Position numbers and translations under genes: made by a program
Shown here: positions 18,328 through 27,389 of the stretch, one piece after another
Position numbering within the stretch: position 1 is the first letter of the stretch
Layout of the letters: every line of letters begins with the position of its first letter
Notes under the pieces: generated by a model
What the model was told of the DNA's origin: nothing
Database searches by the model: none
The model's input: only the letters and a program-made list of their open reading frames with translations
Assembly: GCA_964219355.1 (NCBI GenBank)
Contig: CAXPOZ010000001.1
Span: forward strand, 930,001 to 994,000
Origin: Parvularcula sp964219355
Lineage (GTDB): Bacteria; Pseudomonadota; Alphaproteobacteria; Caulobacterales; Parvularculaceae
Reading direction: 5' to 3'
Length of the DNA stretch: 64,000 nucleotides

Positions 18328-19020
18328 TTAAGAGGCAACTTCCAGCGCATAACCAGCTGAGCGCACTGTGCGAATTGGATTGTCATGACCATGCGCGTTG
18401 AGCGCTTTGCGCAAGCGTCCGATATGGACATCGACCGTCCGTGCCTCAACGAATACATCCGAACCCCAGACCGCATTGAGCAGCTGTTCGCGGGAGAAGA
18501 CCCGGCCGGGATTCTGCATCAGATGATCAAGGAGACGAAATTCAGTCGGCCCCAGATGAATTTCGGTATCGCCACGGCGCACGCGATGGGCCGCGCGATC
18601 AATCTCGATATCGCCATAGGTCACAGCCTCCGCCACAAGGCTCGGCCGGATGCGCCGGAGGACAGCCCTGATGCGCGCCGTCAGCTCGACCATGGAGAAC
18701 GGCTTGACGAGATAATCATCCGCTCCCGTCTCAAGCCCGCGCACCTTGTCGGCTTCTTCTGCTCGTGCGGTCAGCATGATGATCGGGATATTCGATGTCG
18801 CTGTACGAGAACGTAAGCGACGGCAGACTTCGATGCCCGAGACATTCGGCAGCATCCAGTCAAGGACGATCACGTCGGGACGCTCTTCCTCGACCTTGAT
18901 CATGGCTTCCTCACCGTCACCGGCCATGGAGACAGCAAAACCTTCCTTGCTAAGATTATATTCCAGAAGGGCGGCGATCGAGGCTTCATCCTCCACGATC
19001 ATCACTTTGGTCGCATTCAT
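18328..19020 (-). CDS. phoB: Phosphate regulon response regulator PhoB
   Basis: A 230-residue OmpR-family regulator. The receiver has VEDEASI, phosphoacceptor Asp in VIVLDWMLPNVSG, and conserved Lys in YLVKPFSM; the C-terminal winged helix ends with DVHIGRLRKALN. It activates Pho genes at low phosphate. It follows phoU by 35 bases on the same strand, with phoR further upstream. The pst genes that often lie between phoR and phoU are absent. Confidence 0.95.
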   Translation of the reverse strand: MNATKVMIVEDEASIAALLEYNLSKEGFAVSMAGDGEEAMIKVEEERPDVIVLDWMLPNVSGIEVCRRLRSRTATSNIPIIMLTARAEEADKVRGLETGADDYLVKPFSMVELTARIRAVLRRIRPSLVAEAVTYGDIEIDRAAHRVRRGDTEIHLGPTEFRLLDHLMQNPGRVFSREQLLNAVWGSDVFVEARTVDVHIGRLRKALNAHGHDNPIRTVRSAGYALEVAS

Positions 19021-19055
19021 TGTCTGGTTCCGTCAGTCTGCGGCGGGAAGGCCCG

Positions 19056-19775
19056 TCAGACGCTCGACAGCGCCGTCACGCTGGTCGTGTCCGTCTTCGG
19101 ACGCTCTTCCGTCAACTCTTCACCTGTCAGGGTGTAATGCACCCTCTCGGCGATATTCGTTGCGTGATCACCGATCCGTTCAAAATTCTTGGCGACGAAC
19201 ACAAGATGCGTGCCCATCAGAACACCAGCAGCATACTGGCCCATACTTACCAGAATCTCTCGGAAGATCGAATTATAGAGATCATCGATCTGGTCATCCG
19301 CCTCACGCACCGCGAGGGCGGCTGCGGCATTGCCGCGGAAAAGGCTGTCGAGGCTCTCACCGAACTGGGTCAGTGCGCGGCGGCCCATGCGGGCGACGGT
19401 CGGGACAACCCGGCGCGTTGCGTCGATATCTTCGAGATCTGCCAGCACAGTCGTGCGCTTGGCGATATTCTTGGAAAGATCCCCAACGCGCTCCATCTCA
19501 GCGGCCAGTTTGATGGCGGTCATGGCGCGGCGCAGCGATTCCCCGCCCGGACGGCGGTCTTCGAGGATCGCGACAACCTCGCGCTCGATCAGGCGCTCGT
19601 GGCGGTCAACTTCGACGTCGCGCAGACGCACTTCCTCGGCGAGGAGCACATCTCCCCGCTCGAAGGCAGCGATTGCGTCAGCCACCTGTTGCTCGACCAG
19701 CCCGCCCATCGTTGCGAGGGCGATATCAACCTTGTCGAGTCGGCCAGTCACCGATTTCAATAGTCCAAAGGGCAT
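19056..19775 (-). CDS. phoU: Phosphate signalling protein PhoU
   Basis: A 239-residue all-helical protein with two PhoU repeats, each with the metal-binding helix pattern: MERVGDLSKNIAKR and FERIGDHATNIAERV. PhoU dampens PhoR signalling when phosphate is plentiful, normally through the Pst transporter. I chose the ATG at 19775 because GGGAGA lies five bases upstream; an in-frame ATG at 19811 has no clear ribosome site. Confidence 0.94.
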   Translation of the reverse strand: MPFGLLKSVTGRLDKVDIALATMGGLVEQQVADAIAAFERGDVLLAEEVRLRDVEVDRHERLIEREVVAILEDRRPGGESLRRAMTAIKLAAEMERVGDLSKNIAKRTTVLADLEDIDATRRVVPTVARMGRRALTQFGESLDSLFRGNAAAALAVREADDQIDDLYNSIFREILVSMGQYAAGVLMGTHLVFVAKNFERIGDHATNIAERVHYTLTGEELTEERPKTDTTSVTALSSV

Positions 19776-19892
19776 TATACTCTCCCGGTGAGCCCCATCT
19801 GCCTGATTCATGTGACAGATTCTTGTCGGTCACGAGACGATCCCCGTCTCTCTGGCATCCATTATGCGAAAAAGGCGCCAAAATGCTGAGCT

Positions 19893-19910
19893 TGCGGCGT
19901 TTACGCCGCA
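19893..19910 (-). terminator. Hairpin directly after phoR
   Basis: TGCGGCG (19893-19899) pairs perfectly with CGCCGCA (19904-19910) around a four-base loop, starting two bases after the phoR stop. A T-run (minus strand) is only found 30 bases further on, after a GGCGCC palindrome. It may be a weak or Rho-assisted terminator, or an RNA-processing element separating phoR from phoU-phoB. Confidence 0.4.
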
Positions 19911-19911
19911 G

Positions 19912-21336
19912 TCAAGCGCGCTCAGTGCGCTTGTCTTTATCAGCGCTGAGAGTGCGAGGCAATTGCTCGCCCTGAAGCGGCGGGAAAAACACAGTGAAAG
20001 TAGAGCCTTCGCCCAGCTGGCTTTCTATCTGAAGGCCGCCACGATGCCGCCCGAGAATATGCTTCACGATGGCAAGGCCGAGCCCTGTACCGCCCTTGGC
20101 GCGGCTCAGCTGGGGGTTCACGCGGTAGAACCGCTCGGTCAGGCGCGGCAGATCGTTGGGCTCGATGCCCTCTCCGTTATCCGCGATCTGGACATGGACG
20201 AGACGCGCTTCCTCGACCCCGGCACGGACCGCAATCTGCGGCGCTGAATCGCCCGTCCGGATATAACCCTCTCGCGCAGGCGGATGCCCAAAGCCGACCC
20301 TGACCGTCACCGTCGCTCGACCCGTCTCCTCATTGACCCCATATTTGAGGGCATTCTCACAGAGGTTCTGGAACAGGCGGAAAAGCTCATGCCGGTCGCC
20401 CAACACCATGGCTGGGACATCGCCGGTCTCGACAATAAGCTCGCTGTTTTTCGCCTGTGCGATCGGCTGAAGGGATTCAGTGACACTCGCCGTCAGGGCC
20501 GCAAGATCGACCTTATCCGTCAGCGGCTTTGTCTCATTCAGCTCAATCGCCGAGAGCCCGATCAGGTCTTCGACCAGTCGCAACATGCGGTCCGCCTGGG
20601 CGGCCATCACCTCAAGGAAGCGCTCACGCGCGGCCGGATCGTTTTTCGCGTGGCCCTGCAGCGTCTCGATAAAGCCCGCCATCGAGGCGAGAGGTGTGCG
20701 CAATTCATGGCTCGCATTGGCGACGAAATCCGTCCGCATACGCTCGAGCTTTTTCTGCTCTGTGCGGTCACGCAGCATGACAATCATCGCTCCGCGATCG
20801 TGCGCATTGGAGATGCCAAGACCGGCGGCATAGAAAAGCGCGGTGCGTTCCTGCGCCCCGGTCAATGAAATCTCGGTTTCGACCGGCTTGCCTGTCGCCT
20901 CAAGCGTACGGAGTGCCTCATGCGCCTTGGGGACGCGAATGACAGCCGCGATGTGCCGGCCTGTCGATTGCTTGCCGAACATCTCTTCGCTGGCCCGGTT
21001 GCTCATCTCGATCGAGCCCTCGTCATTCAGAAGCATGACAGGCTGGGGCAACGCATTAAGCAGCGCCCGCAGGCGCTCGATCAGCTCAAGCTGTTCTTCG
21101 GAAACATTCGTGCCCGCCCTGACGGCCGGGGCATCGCTGAGAAGAGAGTAACGGAGGATCAGCGCAATGAGATATCCGCCGGCGATGATACCGCCCGCCA
21201 GAACGGAGCCATGCGCAAAGAAAAGTGCGGAAATCAGGCAGATGACACCGATGGTGCCGCAAAAAATGAAATCCCCGGCCCGGCTACGAGCCCGAAAGAT
21301 GGGAAGTTCTCCTTTATCATCTACCTTATTGATCAT
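19912..21336 (-). CDS. phoR: Phosphate regulon sensor histidine kinase PhoR
   Basis: A 474-residue membrane kinase. Two helices near residues 23-62 anchor it, a PAS domain follows (about 95-200), then HisKA with the phosphoacceptor in FVANASHELRTPLASM and an HATPase domain (NLCENALKYG, DNGEGI, GGTGLGLAIVKHI). Its place two genes upstream of phoB supports the PhoR assignment. It starts 89 bases from the divergent pyk gene. Confidence 0.92.
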   Translation of the reverse strand: MINKVDDKGELPIFRARSRAGDFIFCGTIGVICLISALFFAHGSVLAGGIIAGGYLIALILRYSLLSDAPAVRAGTNVSEEQLELIERLRALLNALPQPVMLLNDEGSIEMSNRASEEMFGKQSTGRHIAAVIRVPKAHEALRTLEATGKPVETEISLTGAQERTALFYAAGLGISNAHDRGAMIVMLRDRTEQKKLERMRTDFVANASHELRTPLASMAGFIETLQGHAKNDPAARERFLEVMAAQADRMLRLVEDLIGLSAIELNETKPLTDKVDLAALTASVTESLQPIAQAKNSELIVETGDVPAMVLGDRHELFRLFQNLCENALKYGVNEETGRATVTVRVGFGHPPAREGYIRTGDSAPQIAVRAGVEEARLVHVQIADNGEGIEPNDLPRLTERFYRVNPQLSRAKGGTGLGLAIVKHILGRHRGGLQIESQLGEGSTFTVFFPPLQGEQLPRTLSADKDKRTERA

Positions 21337-21425
21337 ATGCGCTTTCCGAACTTGGTGAGGTGGCAGGTTTTCGTGCGCGCCACAACTCCGTATGAGACCC
21401 TCGTATTTTAGGGAACGTTATCATC

Positions 21426-22847
21426 ATGATGCATCCGACGACCAAAATCCTTGCCACATTAGGCCCGGCCAGCGAGGCGCCGCACAGGGTCAAAGCCCTG
21501 ATTTCTGCAGGCGCTTCGGCTTTCCGCATGAATTACAGCCATGGCGAACATGAAGAACATCTTGGCCGCCTGACGACCGTGCGGGAGGTTGCAAGCGAGA
21601 TGGGGCGTCATGTGCCGATCGTCTCGGACATGCAGGGCCCCAAGCTTCGCGTCGGCAAAATCGCGGGCGAAGCTCTCAAGCTCGGCTTCGGCGATGAGGT
21701 CGAGGCGCTTCTGGGCGAGACCGCGCCCGAGGGCACCCTGCCTGTCCCGCATGAAGAGCTTTTCGAGGCGCTGAAAGCAGGCGACGAGCTGATGATTGAT
21801 GACGGCGCGATCCGCCTCTCGGTCATCGAGGGCGGCAGTGCCAAAATGGTCCTGAAAACCGAAGTGCCGGGCACAGTGACCAACCGTAAGGGGATTAACG
21901 TGCCGGGCCGCCGCCTGCGCATTGATGCTCTGACCGATAAAGACCGCAGCGACCTTGCTTTCGCGCTCGAGCACAATACCGACTATGTCGCGCTGAGCTT
22001 CGTTCAGTGTGCCGAGGATGTGCAGGCTGCCCGCGAGATTATCGGTACCCGCTCGCGGATCATCTCCAAGATCGAAAAGCCGAGCGCCCTCGAAGACCTT
22101 GAAGGCATCGTTGAAGCCTCGGACGGCGTCATGGTCGCGCGCGGCGATCTCGGCGTCGAGCTGCCGCTGGAACAGGTACCGCCCGCCCAGCGCCGGATCA
22201 TCTCAATGGCGCGCGAGCGCGGCAAGCTGGTGATCGTTGCGACCCAGATGCTGCAATCCATGGTCGATGCGCCGATCCCGACACGGGCCGAAGCCTCCGA
22301 CACGGCGACCGCCGTTTATCTTGGCGCGGATGCCGTGATGCTGAGCGCGGAAAGCGCGGTCGGCCGCCACCCCGAAGCCGCCGTTGCGATCATGACACGG
22401 ATCATCCGGGCGGTCAGCGAGGACCCTAACAGCTTTGCGGAAATTGCCGCGGCCTGTCCTGATCCCTTCATGAACGCAGTTGGCGGGGCGACGGCTGTTG
22501 CCGCCGCTGACGCTGCTGACCTTGTCGATGCGACCGCCATTGTGGCCGCAACCAATTCGGGCAGTACGGCCTATCTCATCTCCCAGCTTCGGCCCGAACA
22601 GCCGATCATCGCACTGACCCCGCATGAGCTGACCGCTCGTCAGGTGGCGCTCGCCTGGGGCGTCACGCCGAAGATCATCAAGGACACGGAAGACTTCGAG
22701 GAACTGACCCGCTTTGCGGCAGAAGCCTCATCCGAGTTCACCGGTGCGCAGAGCGAGAACCTCGCCATCCTGCTTGCCGGCCTGCCGCCGGGGCGTGTCG
22801 GCAGCACCAACACGATGAAGATCTTCCGTATCGGGGATTATAAATGA
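21426..22847 (+). CDS. pyk: Pyruvate kinase
   Basis: A 473-residue enzyme converting phosphoenolpyruvate and ADP to pyruvate and ATP. Motifs: RMNYSHGEHEEH, DMQGPKLRVG, the catalytic lysine region IISKIEKPSALED, VARGDLGVELP and ATQMLQSM. Length fits a bacterial tetramer subunit. The stop overlaps the KDPG aldolase start by four bases, giving a pyk-eda operon that ties lower glycolysis to the Entner-Doudoroff pathway. Confidence 0.96.
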   Translation: MMHPTTKILATLGPASEAPHRVKALISAGASAFRMNYSHGEHEEHLGRLTTVREVASEMGRHVPIVSDMQGPKLRVGKIAGEALKLGFGDEVEALLGETAPEGTLPVPHEELFEALKAGDELMIDDGAIRLSVIEGGSAKMVLKTEVPGTVTNRKGINVPGRRLRIDALTDKDRSDLAFALEHNTDYVALSFVQCAEDVQAAREIIGTRSRIISKIEKPSALEDLEGIVEASDGVMVARGDLGVELPLEQVPPAQRRIISMARERGKLVIVATQMLQSMVDAPIPTRAEASDTATAVYLGADAVMLSAESAVGRHPEAAVAIMTRIIRAVSEDPNSFAEIAAACPDPFMNAVGGATAVAAADAADLVDATAIVAATNSGSTAYLISQLRPEQPIIALTPHELTARQVALAWGVTPKIIKDTEDFEELTRFAAEASSEFTGAQSENLAILLAGLPPGRVGSTNTMKIFRIGDYK

Positions 22848-23482
22848 GCAATCAGGCCGCAGCCATCGACCACCTCCTGGGGTCGACCCGCGTCATGCCC
22901 GTCGTCGTGATCGACGATGCCGAGAAAGCCGTTCCGCTCGCCGAAGCCTTGCTCGAAGGTGGGATCAGCGCGATCGAGATCACGCTGCGCACGGACGCGG
23001 CGCTGGATGCTGTTCGCCGGATCAAGGGCAGCCTGCCCAACATGGTCGTCGGTACCGGGACGGTCCTGAGCCCGACGCATCTGAAGCAATCGCTCGATGC
23101 CGGTGCTGTCTTTGCGGTGAGCCCGGGGCTGACCCCGCGCCTTGCCGAAGCCGCGATCAGGCTGATTGATGACATCCCGCTCCTGCCCGGCACGGCGGGC
23201 GCATCCGACGTCATGGCGGCGATGGAGTACGGCTTTGAACGGCTGAAATTCTTCCCCGCCGAAGCCGCAGGCGGGTTGCCGATGATCAAGTCGCTGGCAA
23301 GTCCTCTGCAGGCGGCGAAATTCTGTCCGACCGGCGGCATTTCAGAAAAGACGGCTCCGGACTATCTGGCGCAGGCCAATGTGTTCTGTGTCGGCGGTTC
23401 CTGGCTGACGCCGAAAGCCGCCATTGCCGATGGCGACTGGGCGGAGATCACCCGGATCGCGAAAGCGGCTGCTGCGATCTAA
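22844..23482 (+). CDS. eda: 2-dehydro-3-deoxyphosphogluconate (KDPG) aldolase
   Basis: A 212-residue class I aldolase splitting KDPG into pyruvate and glyceraldehyde 3-phosphate, the final Entner-Doudoroff step. The active site shows the Glu in ISAIEITLRT and the Schiff-base Lys in LKFFPAEAAGG. GTGTVL and CPTGGIS phosphate-binding loops are present. Translation is likely coupled to pyk by the ATGA overlap. It converges on the VOC gene with a four-base overlap. Confidence 0.96.
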   Translation: MSNQAAAIDHLLGSTRVMPVVVIDDAEKAVPLAEALLEGGISAIEITLRTDAALDAVRRIKGSLPNMVVGTGTVLSPTHLKQSLDAGAVFAVSPGLTPRLAEAAIRLIDDIPLLPGTAGASDVMAAMEYGFERLKFFPAEAAGGLPMIKSLASPLQAAKFCPTGGISEKTAPDYLAQANVFCVGGSWLTPKAAIADGDWAEITRIAKAAAAI

Positions 23483-23868
23483 CCTTCCGCCAGTTTCGAC
23501 TGGAAGGAGAGCGCCATGCCGCCCGGCAATTCGCTGACGGAATAAATCCGTTCTCCATGCGCATCGAACGGGCCTTGTACATCAAGGCCCGTTTTTCTTG
23601 CCCGCGCCGCATAGGCATCGGCGTCATCAACGACGAGCTGCAGCATGGTCATCTCCGGCATGTGCTCATTCGCCTGCCAGATCTCGACCCAGCTATCCGT
23701 GCTGCCCTCATCCAGCGGAAAGACCGCGCCGGGGAAACCCTCCATCCCCTCGGGCATTTCCATTTTCTGACGATTGAGACCGAGCCCGCCATCTCCAAGG
23801 GATTCAGCGAGAGCAGGCGCATCATCGCCCGCCGCCACCTTACAAAAGCGGATACCTAAAAGGGTCAT
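23479..23868 (-). CDS. VOC-superfamily (glyoxalase-like) protein
   Basis: A 129-residue protein with the paired beta-alpha-beta units of the VOC fold: GIRFCKVAAGD at the start, then MLQLVVDDADAYAARA and the ending PGGMALSFQ. Metal-ligand positions are not clear enough to assign a substrate. The start overlaps the end of the M20 peptidase gene by four bases, so it is probably its operon partner. Confidence 0.7.
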   Translation of the reverse strand: MTLLGIRFCKVAAGDDAPALAESLGDGGLGLNRQKMEMPEGMEGFPGAVFPLDEGSTDSWVEIWQANEHMPEMTMLQLVVDDADAYAARARKTGLDVQGPFDAHGERIYSVSELPGGMALSFQSKLAEG

Positions 23869-25184
23869 TCGCCTGCCTTCTGCATCAGGCTCATCGCCGC
23901 GACCGTCATCGCCTCGGTCCCGAGCGTCACGGATTCGCGCGGCGCGATCTTGAAGAAAGGCGAGTGATGCGAAGGCGCAGTGGCGACCTCATCCTCCGGC
24001 GTACCGCCAACCGCGAAATAAACGCCCTTCACGTTATATTCCGGCGCCACGAAATAGGCGAAGTCCTCCGCCCCCATGCCGGTGCGCGGGCTGTCATAGA
24101 AAATGCTGTCGCCGAAATGCTCATCGAAGGTCGCGCGCACTTCGGTGGCGAGCGCCATGTCATTCTCCGTAGGCGGTGTGGTTTCAGTCGGCGAGCGCTC
24201 GACCACCGGCAGGAGTACTTCAGGCACGCCAAGCGCTCGCGCTGTTCCTTCGGCCACACGGTCGATCCCGTCGAGCAGGGCCGCGCGCACTTCGGGTTTG
24301 TCAGAACGCACCGTCAACTGAAGATGCGCCTCCGCCGGGATGATGTTGTGTTTGATGCCGCCATGGAAGGCACCGACCGTCACCACACCTGAATCAAGCG
24401 GCGAGATCGTCCGGCTGACAAGGCTTTGGAGATTGACGACAATCTGGCTGGCCACAAGGATCGGATCGATCCCGCGATGCGGCGAGGCACCATGCGCGCC
24501 AACGCCCTTTACATAGATGTCGACACTATCAGAGCTTGAATAAACAGGACCACCCTTGACGACGAGCTTGCCGGTGGGGACCTCCGAGGAAACGTGGAAG
24601 GCCAGCGCATAGTCCGGTTTCGGGAAACGCTCATAAAGACCGTCTTCGAGCATTTCACGCGCGCCGGAGATTCGCTCCTCCGCTGGCTGACCAATCAGGA
24701 TCAGCGTACCGGACCATTCGTCCTTGCGCTCCGCCATTTGGCGGGCCGTGCCTACAAGAGAAGTGACGTGCACGTCATGTCCGCAGGCATGCATGACCGG
24801 TTTTTCTACACCGTCGCGGTCCACCTGCATCGCGGTCGAGGCATAGCTGAGCCCGGTATCTTCCTTGACCGGCAGACCGTCCATATCCGCACGGACCAGC
24901 ACAACCGGCCCTTCGCCATTCTCCATCACGGCGACAACGCCGGTGCCGCCGACATTCTCCGTCACCTTATAGCCGAGCTTGCGGATTTCCCGCGCCAACC
25001 GCTTGGCGGTCTTTTTCTCACCGAAGGAAAGCTCCGGGTTCTGATGGAACCAAAGGAAAAGCTCTTCAAGATTGGCGTCGTAATCAGCAGCAACGGCTTC
25101 GGCCAGCGGGTCAGCGTCCTGCGCGGCGGCCATTCCGGGAATCGCCACTAGCAGGGCGGAGGCAAGCAGGGTGGTCTTGATCAT
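23865..25184 (-). CDS. Secreted M20-family amidohydrolase
   Basis: A 439-residue metal-dependent amidohydrolase of the M20D type (hippurate or N-acyl-amino-acid hydrolases). An N-terminal signal peptide ends near AAA-QDADP, placing it in the periplasm. Metal motifs: RADMDGLPV, MHACGHDVH, GQPAEE, and the late SHHSPFF; the dimerisation domain includes GAHGASPH. Substrate cannot be told from sequence. It is followed by a VOC gene with a four-base overlap. Confidence 0.92.
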   Translation of the reverse strand: MIKTTLLASALLVAIPGMAAAQDADPLAEAVAADYDANLEELFLWFHQNPELSFGEKKTAKRLAREIRKLGYKVTENVGGTGVVAVMENGEGPVVLVRADMDGLPVKEDTGLSYASTAMQVDRDGVEKPVMHACGHDVHVTSLVGTARQMAERKDEWSGTLILIGQPAEERISGAREMLEDGLYERFPKPDYALAFHVSSEVPTGKLVVKGGPVYSSSDSVDIYVKGVGAHGASPHRGIDPILVASQIVVNLQSLVSRTISPLDSGVVTVGAFHGGIKHNIIPAEAHLQLTVRSDKPEVRAALLDGIDRVAEGTARALGVPEVLLPVVERSPTETTPPTENDMALATEVRATFDEHFGDSIFYDSPRTGMGAEDFAYFVAPEYNVKGVYFAVGGTPEDEVATAPSHHSPFFKIAPRESVTLGTEAMTVAAMSLMQKAGE

Positions 25185-25253
25185 GACGGTCTCTCCTGAA
25201 TTTTTCCGGCCAGACTATGCTGTCCCGGATATCCCCGCAATGGAGCGCGGCAT

Positions 25254-25550
25254 TCAGGTCTTGCCGATCAGGGCGGACATCATCTGGGCATAGGCCGCAA
25301 AGGCCTCGCGCCCCTCCCTCGTCAGCTCCGCCCGCGTCTCGGTCTTGCGCCCGACAAGGCGGCGGATCAGGCAGATATAGCCTGCACCCTCGAGTTTCTG
25401 GAGCTGGACGGAGAGATTGCCGTCCGTCGCGCCGAGCTGTTCCTTCAGCTCCGCGAAGGTCGCGCTCTCCGCATCAGAGAGGATCACCATGATCCCGAGC
25501 CGCAGCCGGGAATGGATGACATCATCGATCTGGGTGAGGTCGAGCTTCAT
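25254..25550 (-). CDS. Winged-helix transcriptional regulator
   Basis: A 98-residue MarR/ArsR-like regulator: HSRLRLGIMVILSD, then FAELKEQLGATDGNLSVQLQ and a wing KTETRAELTREGREAF. It resembles the short winged-helix family (HTH_34/YdeP-type) usually coupled to a membrane protein gene. I use ATG 25550, whose first bases overlap the stop of the upstream membrane-protein gene (ATGA). It may regulate its own operon. Confidence 0.83.
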   Translation of the reverse strand: MKLDLTQIDDVIHSRLRLGIMVILSDAESATFAELKEQLGATDGNLSVQLQKLEGAGYICLIRRLVGRKTETRAELTREGREAFAAYAQMMSALIGKT

Positions 25551-26170
25551 GATGCCTGCCCTCGCTTGTAAAGAACCCATCCGGGGCCGGAGAATAAAAG
25601 GAGGAAGCTAAGCCCGAGAACCAGCAAATACCCCGCCCGCCCTACCAGGAACTCAAGCAGCACCGCCGTCACCAGCCAGCCTGCACCTGCCCCCATCAGC
25701 AAATTCTGCCGCCTGATCATCCCGGCGGCAAAAAAGGCCGTCCCCTGAAGACCGCAGAATACAATCGGGAAGTAAGCGAACATATTCCAGTCCTGTGCCC
25801 GCCCGGCGGCATGCATGAAGATGATCGCCATGATGCCAGTCGTCATCCCTGCACCGCAGAAAATGCCCGCCATGGCGCGCCCGACGATGGTCGACGGCCG
25901 GCCCGGCAATTCGCCCGAACGCCCCGCATAGATCAGCACCGACGCCGTCGCCGCGATGGCCATAAGAAAGGCGCCGATAGATATGGCCGTCCCGCCGGGC
26001 ACAAGGCCAATCGCCTGCAACCAGAGAAGTAGGAGCGCCGCGCCTTGCCCACCGCCGATCACAAACAGGATCAGGCCGGTCATACGATCGCCATGACGCT
26101 GGCCGCTTTCCTTCGCGAGTTTCGCAATGAAATCCGCATCTTCTGACAAACGCGGCGGGTCGAGCCTCAT
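25547..26170 (-). CDS. Six-helix membrane protein of unknown function
   Basis: A 207-residue protein with a short charged N-terminus (about 30 residues) followed by six hydrophobic helices. I recognise no motif. Its gene overlaps the regulator gene by four bases, an arrangement common for regulator/membrane protein pairs where the regulator controls the pair. The function remains unknown. Confidence 0.75.
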   Translation of the reverse strand: MRLDPPRLSEDADFIAKLAKESGQRHGDRMTGLILFVIGGGQGAALLLLWLQAIGLVPGGTAISIGAFLMAIAATASVLIYAGRSGELPGRPSTIVGRAMAGIFCGAGMTTGIMAIIFMHAAGRAQDWNMFAYFPIVFCGLQGTAFFAAGMIRRQNLLMGAGAGWLVTAVLLEFLVGRAGYLLVLGLSFLLLFSGPGWVLYKRGQAS

Positions 26171-26300
26171 CGCTGGGGTCCTTTCTTTCGCTCCTTACGT
26201 ATTGACTTCGCGCTTCTGATCAATATCTCGTGAAGGACTTCATTTTTTAAAGTTGCTGTTTCTAAGCGACTGTGGCCCTTTGGGGCGGAAAGGAAACGCC

Positions 26301-27326
26301 ATGAAACTCCTCAAATGGTCCTCCATTGTGGTCCTCGCCTTGCTGGCCATCTATCTGGGCGGCGCCACCTGGCTCCTGATGCAGAAGACCGAAGACCCCT
26401 TCGCCGACTATCCGATGGAGGAAGCCGGCTGGCGGACCCTGCAGGAGTTTGGCGGCACGGATTTCTCGCAGGATTATGCCTATACGGAGCGTGAATTCAC
26501 CGCGCGGGATGACACGACGCTGTCCGCCCGCGTCTATGGCGAGAATAGCGGCACGCAGATTGTCTATCTTCACGGCGTCAATTCGAGAGCTGAGCTTCTG
26601 AATAAATCGGCGGGGCTCCTCTCTGGCGCCAGTGGCGCGCAGGTCATCACCCCCGATATTCGTGGGCATGGCAAATCAGGCGGCGCACCTTACCGGGTCG
26701 ATTATATCGGCCAGTACGAAAAAGACCTGGCCGATATCGTCAGTGTCTTGCGCGAAGAGAACCCTGACGGGCGGATCATCATTGCCGGTCATTCGATGGG
26801 CGGCGGGATTGCGATGCGCTTTGCGCTGCTCGAGGAAAAACCGACGATTGACGGCTATCTTTTGTTCTCGCCCAATTTCGGTGAAGGCCCGACGCAGCGC
26901 CCGACGCCTGAGACCGCTGGCACAGCAGAAGATCCCGGCCGGCCCTTCGTTCTTTTCGATCAGAAGCCTTTCCTCGGGGTACTGATGTATAACATGCTCG
27001 GCATCACCCTCGCTAATGACACGCCCGTGCTTTATTTCAATGCACCGGGCGAGCCGGTCGCCTATTCATACGGCGCGATCCTGTCTGCCCAGCCTGTTGC
27101 TCCGAAGGACAGCTCAAAAGCGCTGGCTGCCGTCGATGTGCCGCTGTTCGTGATGATCGGCGAGCGGGATGAGGTTTTCCTTGCCAGCGCCTATCCTGAC
27201 TTCGTCAGCACCCATAGCGATGGGGAGGCGGAGGTCATCCCGCGGCACGGCCATAACAGCCTGATGAATGATCCGGAGGTGATGGAGAAGGCCGCTGCCT
27301 GGCTTGCAGAAACTGCAGGCCTCTAA
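26301..27326 (+). CDS. Alpha/beta hydrolase, membrane-anchored
   Basis: A 341-residue hydrolase. One N-terminal helix (WSSIVVLALLAIYLGGATWL) anchors or exports it. The fold shows an oxyanion motif YLHGVNS, the nucleophile in GHSMGGG, and a likely catalytic His in RHGHNSLM near the end, with Asp in IGERDEVF. This pattern is of lysophospholipase/monoglyceride-lipase-like serine hydrolases. I chose ATG 26301 because GGAAAGGAAA precedes it; the upstream in-frame start at 26253 lacks a ribosome site. Confidence 0.86.
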   Translation: MKLLKWSSIVVLALLAIYLGGATWLLMQKTEDPFADYPMEEAGWRTLQEFGGTDFSQDYAYTEREFTARDDTTLSARVYGENSGTQIVYLHGVNSRAELLNKSAGLLSGASGAQVITPDIRGHGKSGGAPYRVDYIGQYEKDLADIVSVLREENPDGRIIIAGHSMGGGIAMRFALLEEKPTIDGYLLFSPNFGEGPTQRPTPETAGTAEDPGRPFVLFDQKPFLGVLMYNMLGITLANDTPVLYFNAPGEPVAYSYGAILSAQPVAPKDSSKALAAVDVPLFVMIGERDEVFLASAYPDFVSTHSDGEAEVIPRHGHNSLMNDPEVMEKAAAWLAETAGL

Positions 27327-27334
27327 GCGCTCAT

Positions 27335-27366
27335 GACCTCTGCCTGAGTAAACTCAGACAGAGGTC
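27335..27366. terminator. Long hairpin between the hydrolase gene and trpS
   Basis: GACCTCTG (27335-27342) pairs with CAGAGGTC (27359-27366), and CTGAG with CTCAG inside it, with one mismatch. The 13-pair stem lies between two convergent genes, so it probably ends transcription from both sides. T-rich sequence follows on the plus side. Confidence 0.7.
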
Positions 27367-27389
27367 ACTTTAGTCTGCTTTTCGCAGGA

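Noticed and set aside
19813..19834. PHO box upstream of phoU
   Set aside because: Only one CTGTCAC half-site is present on the minus strand; the second, correctly spaced direct repeat is missing.
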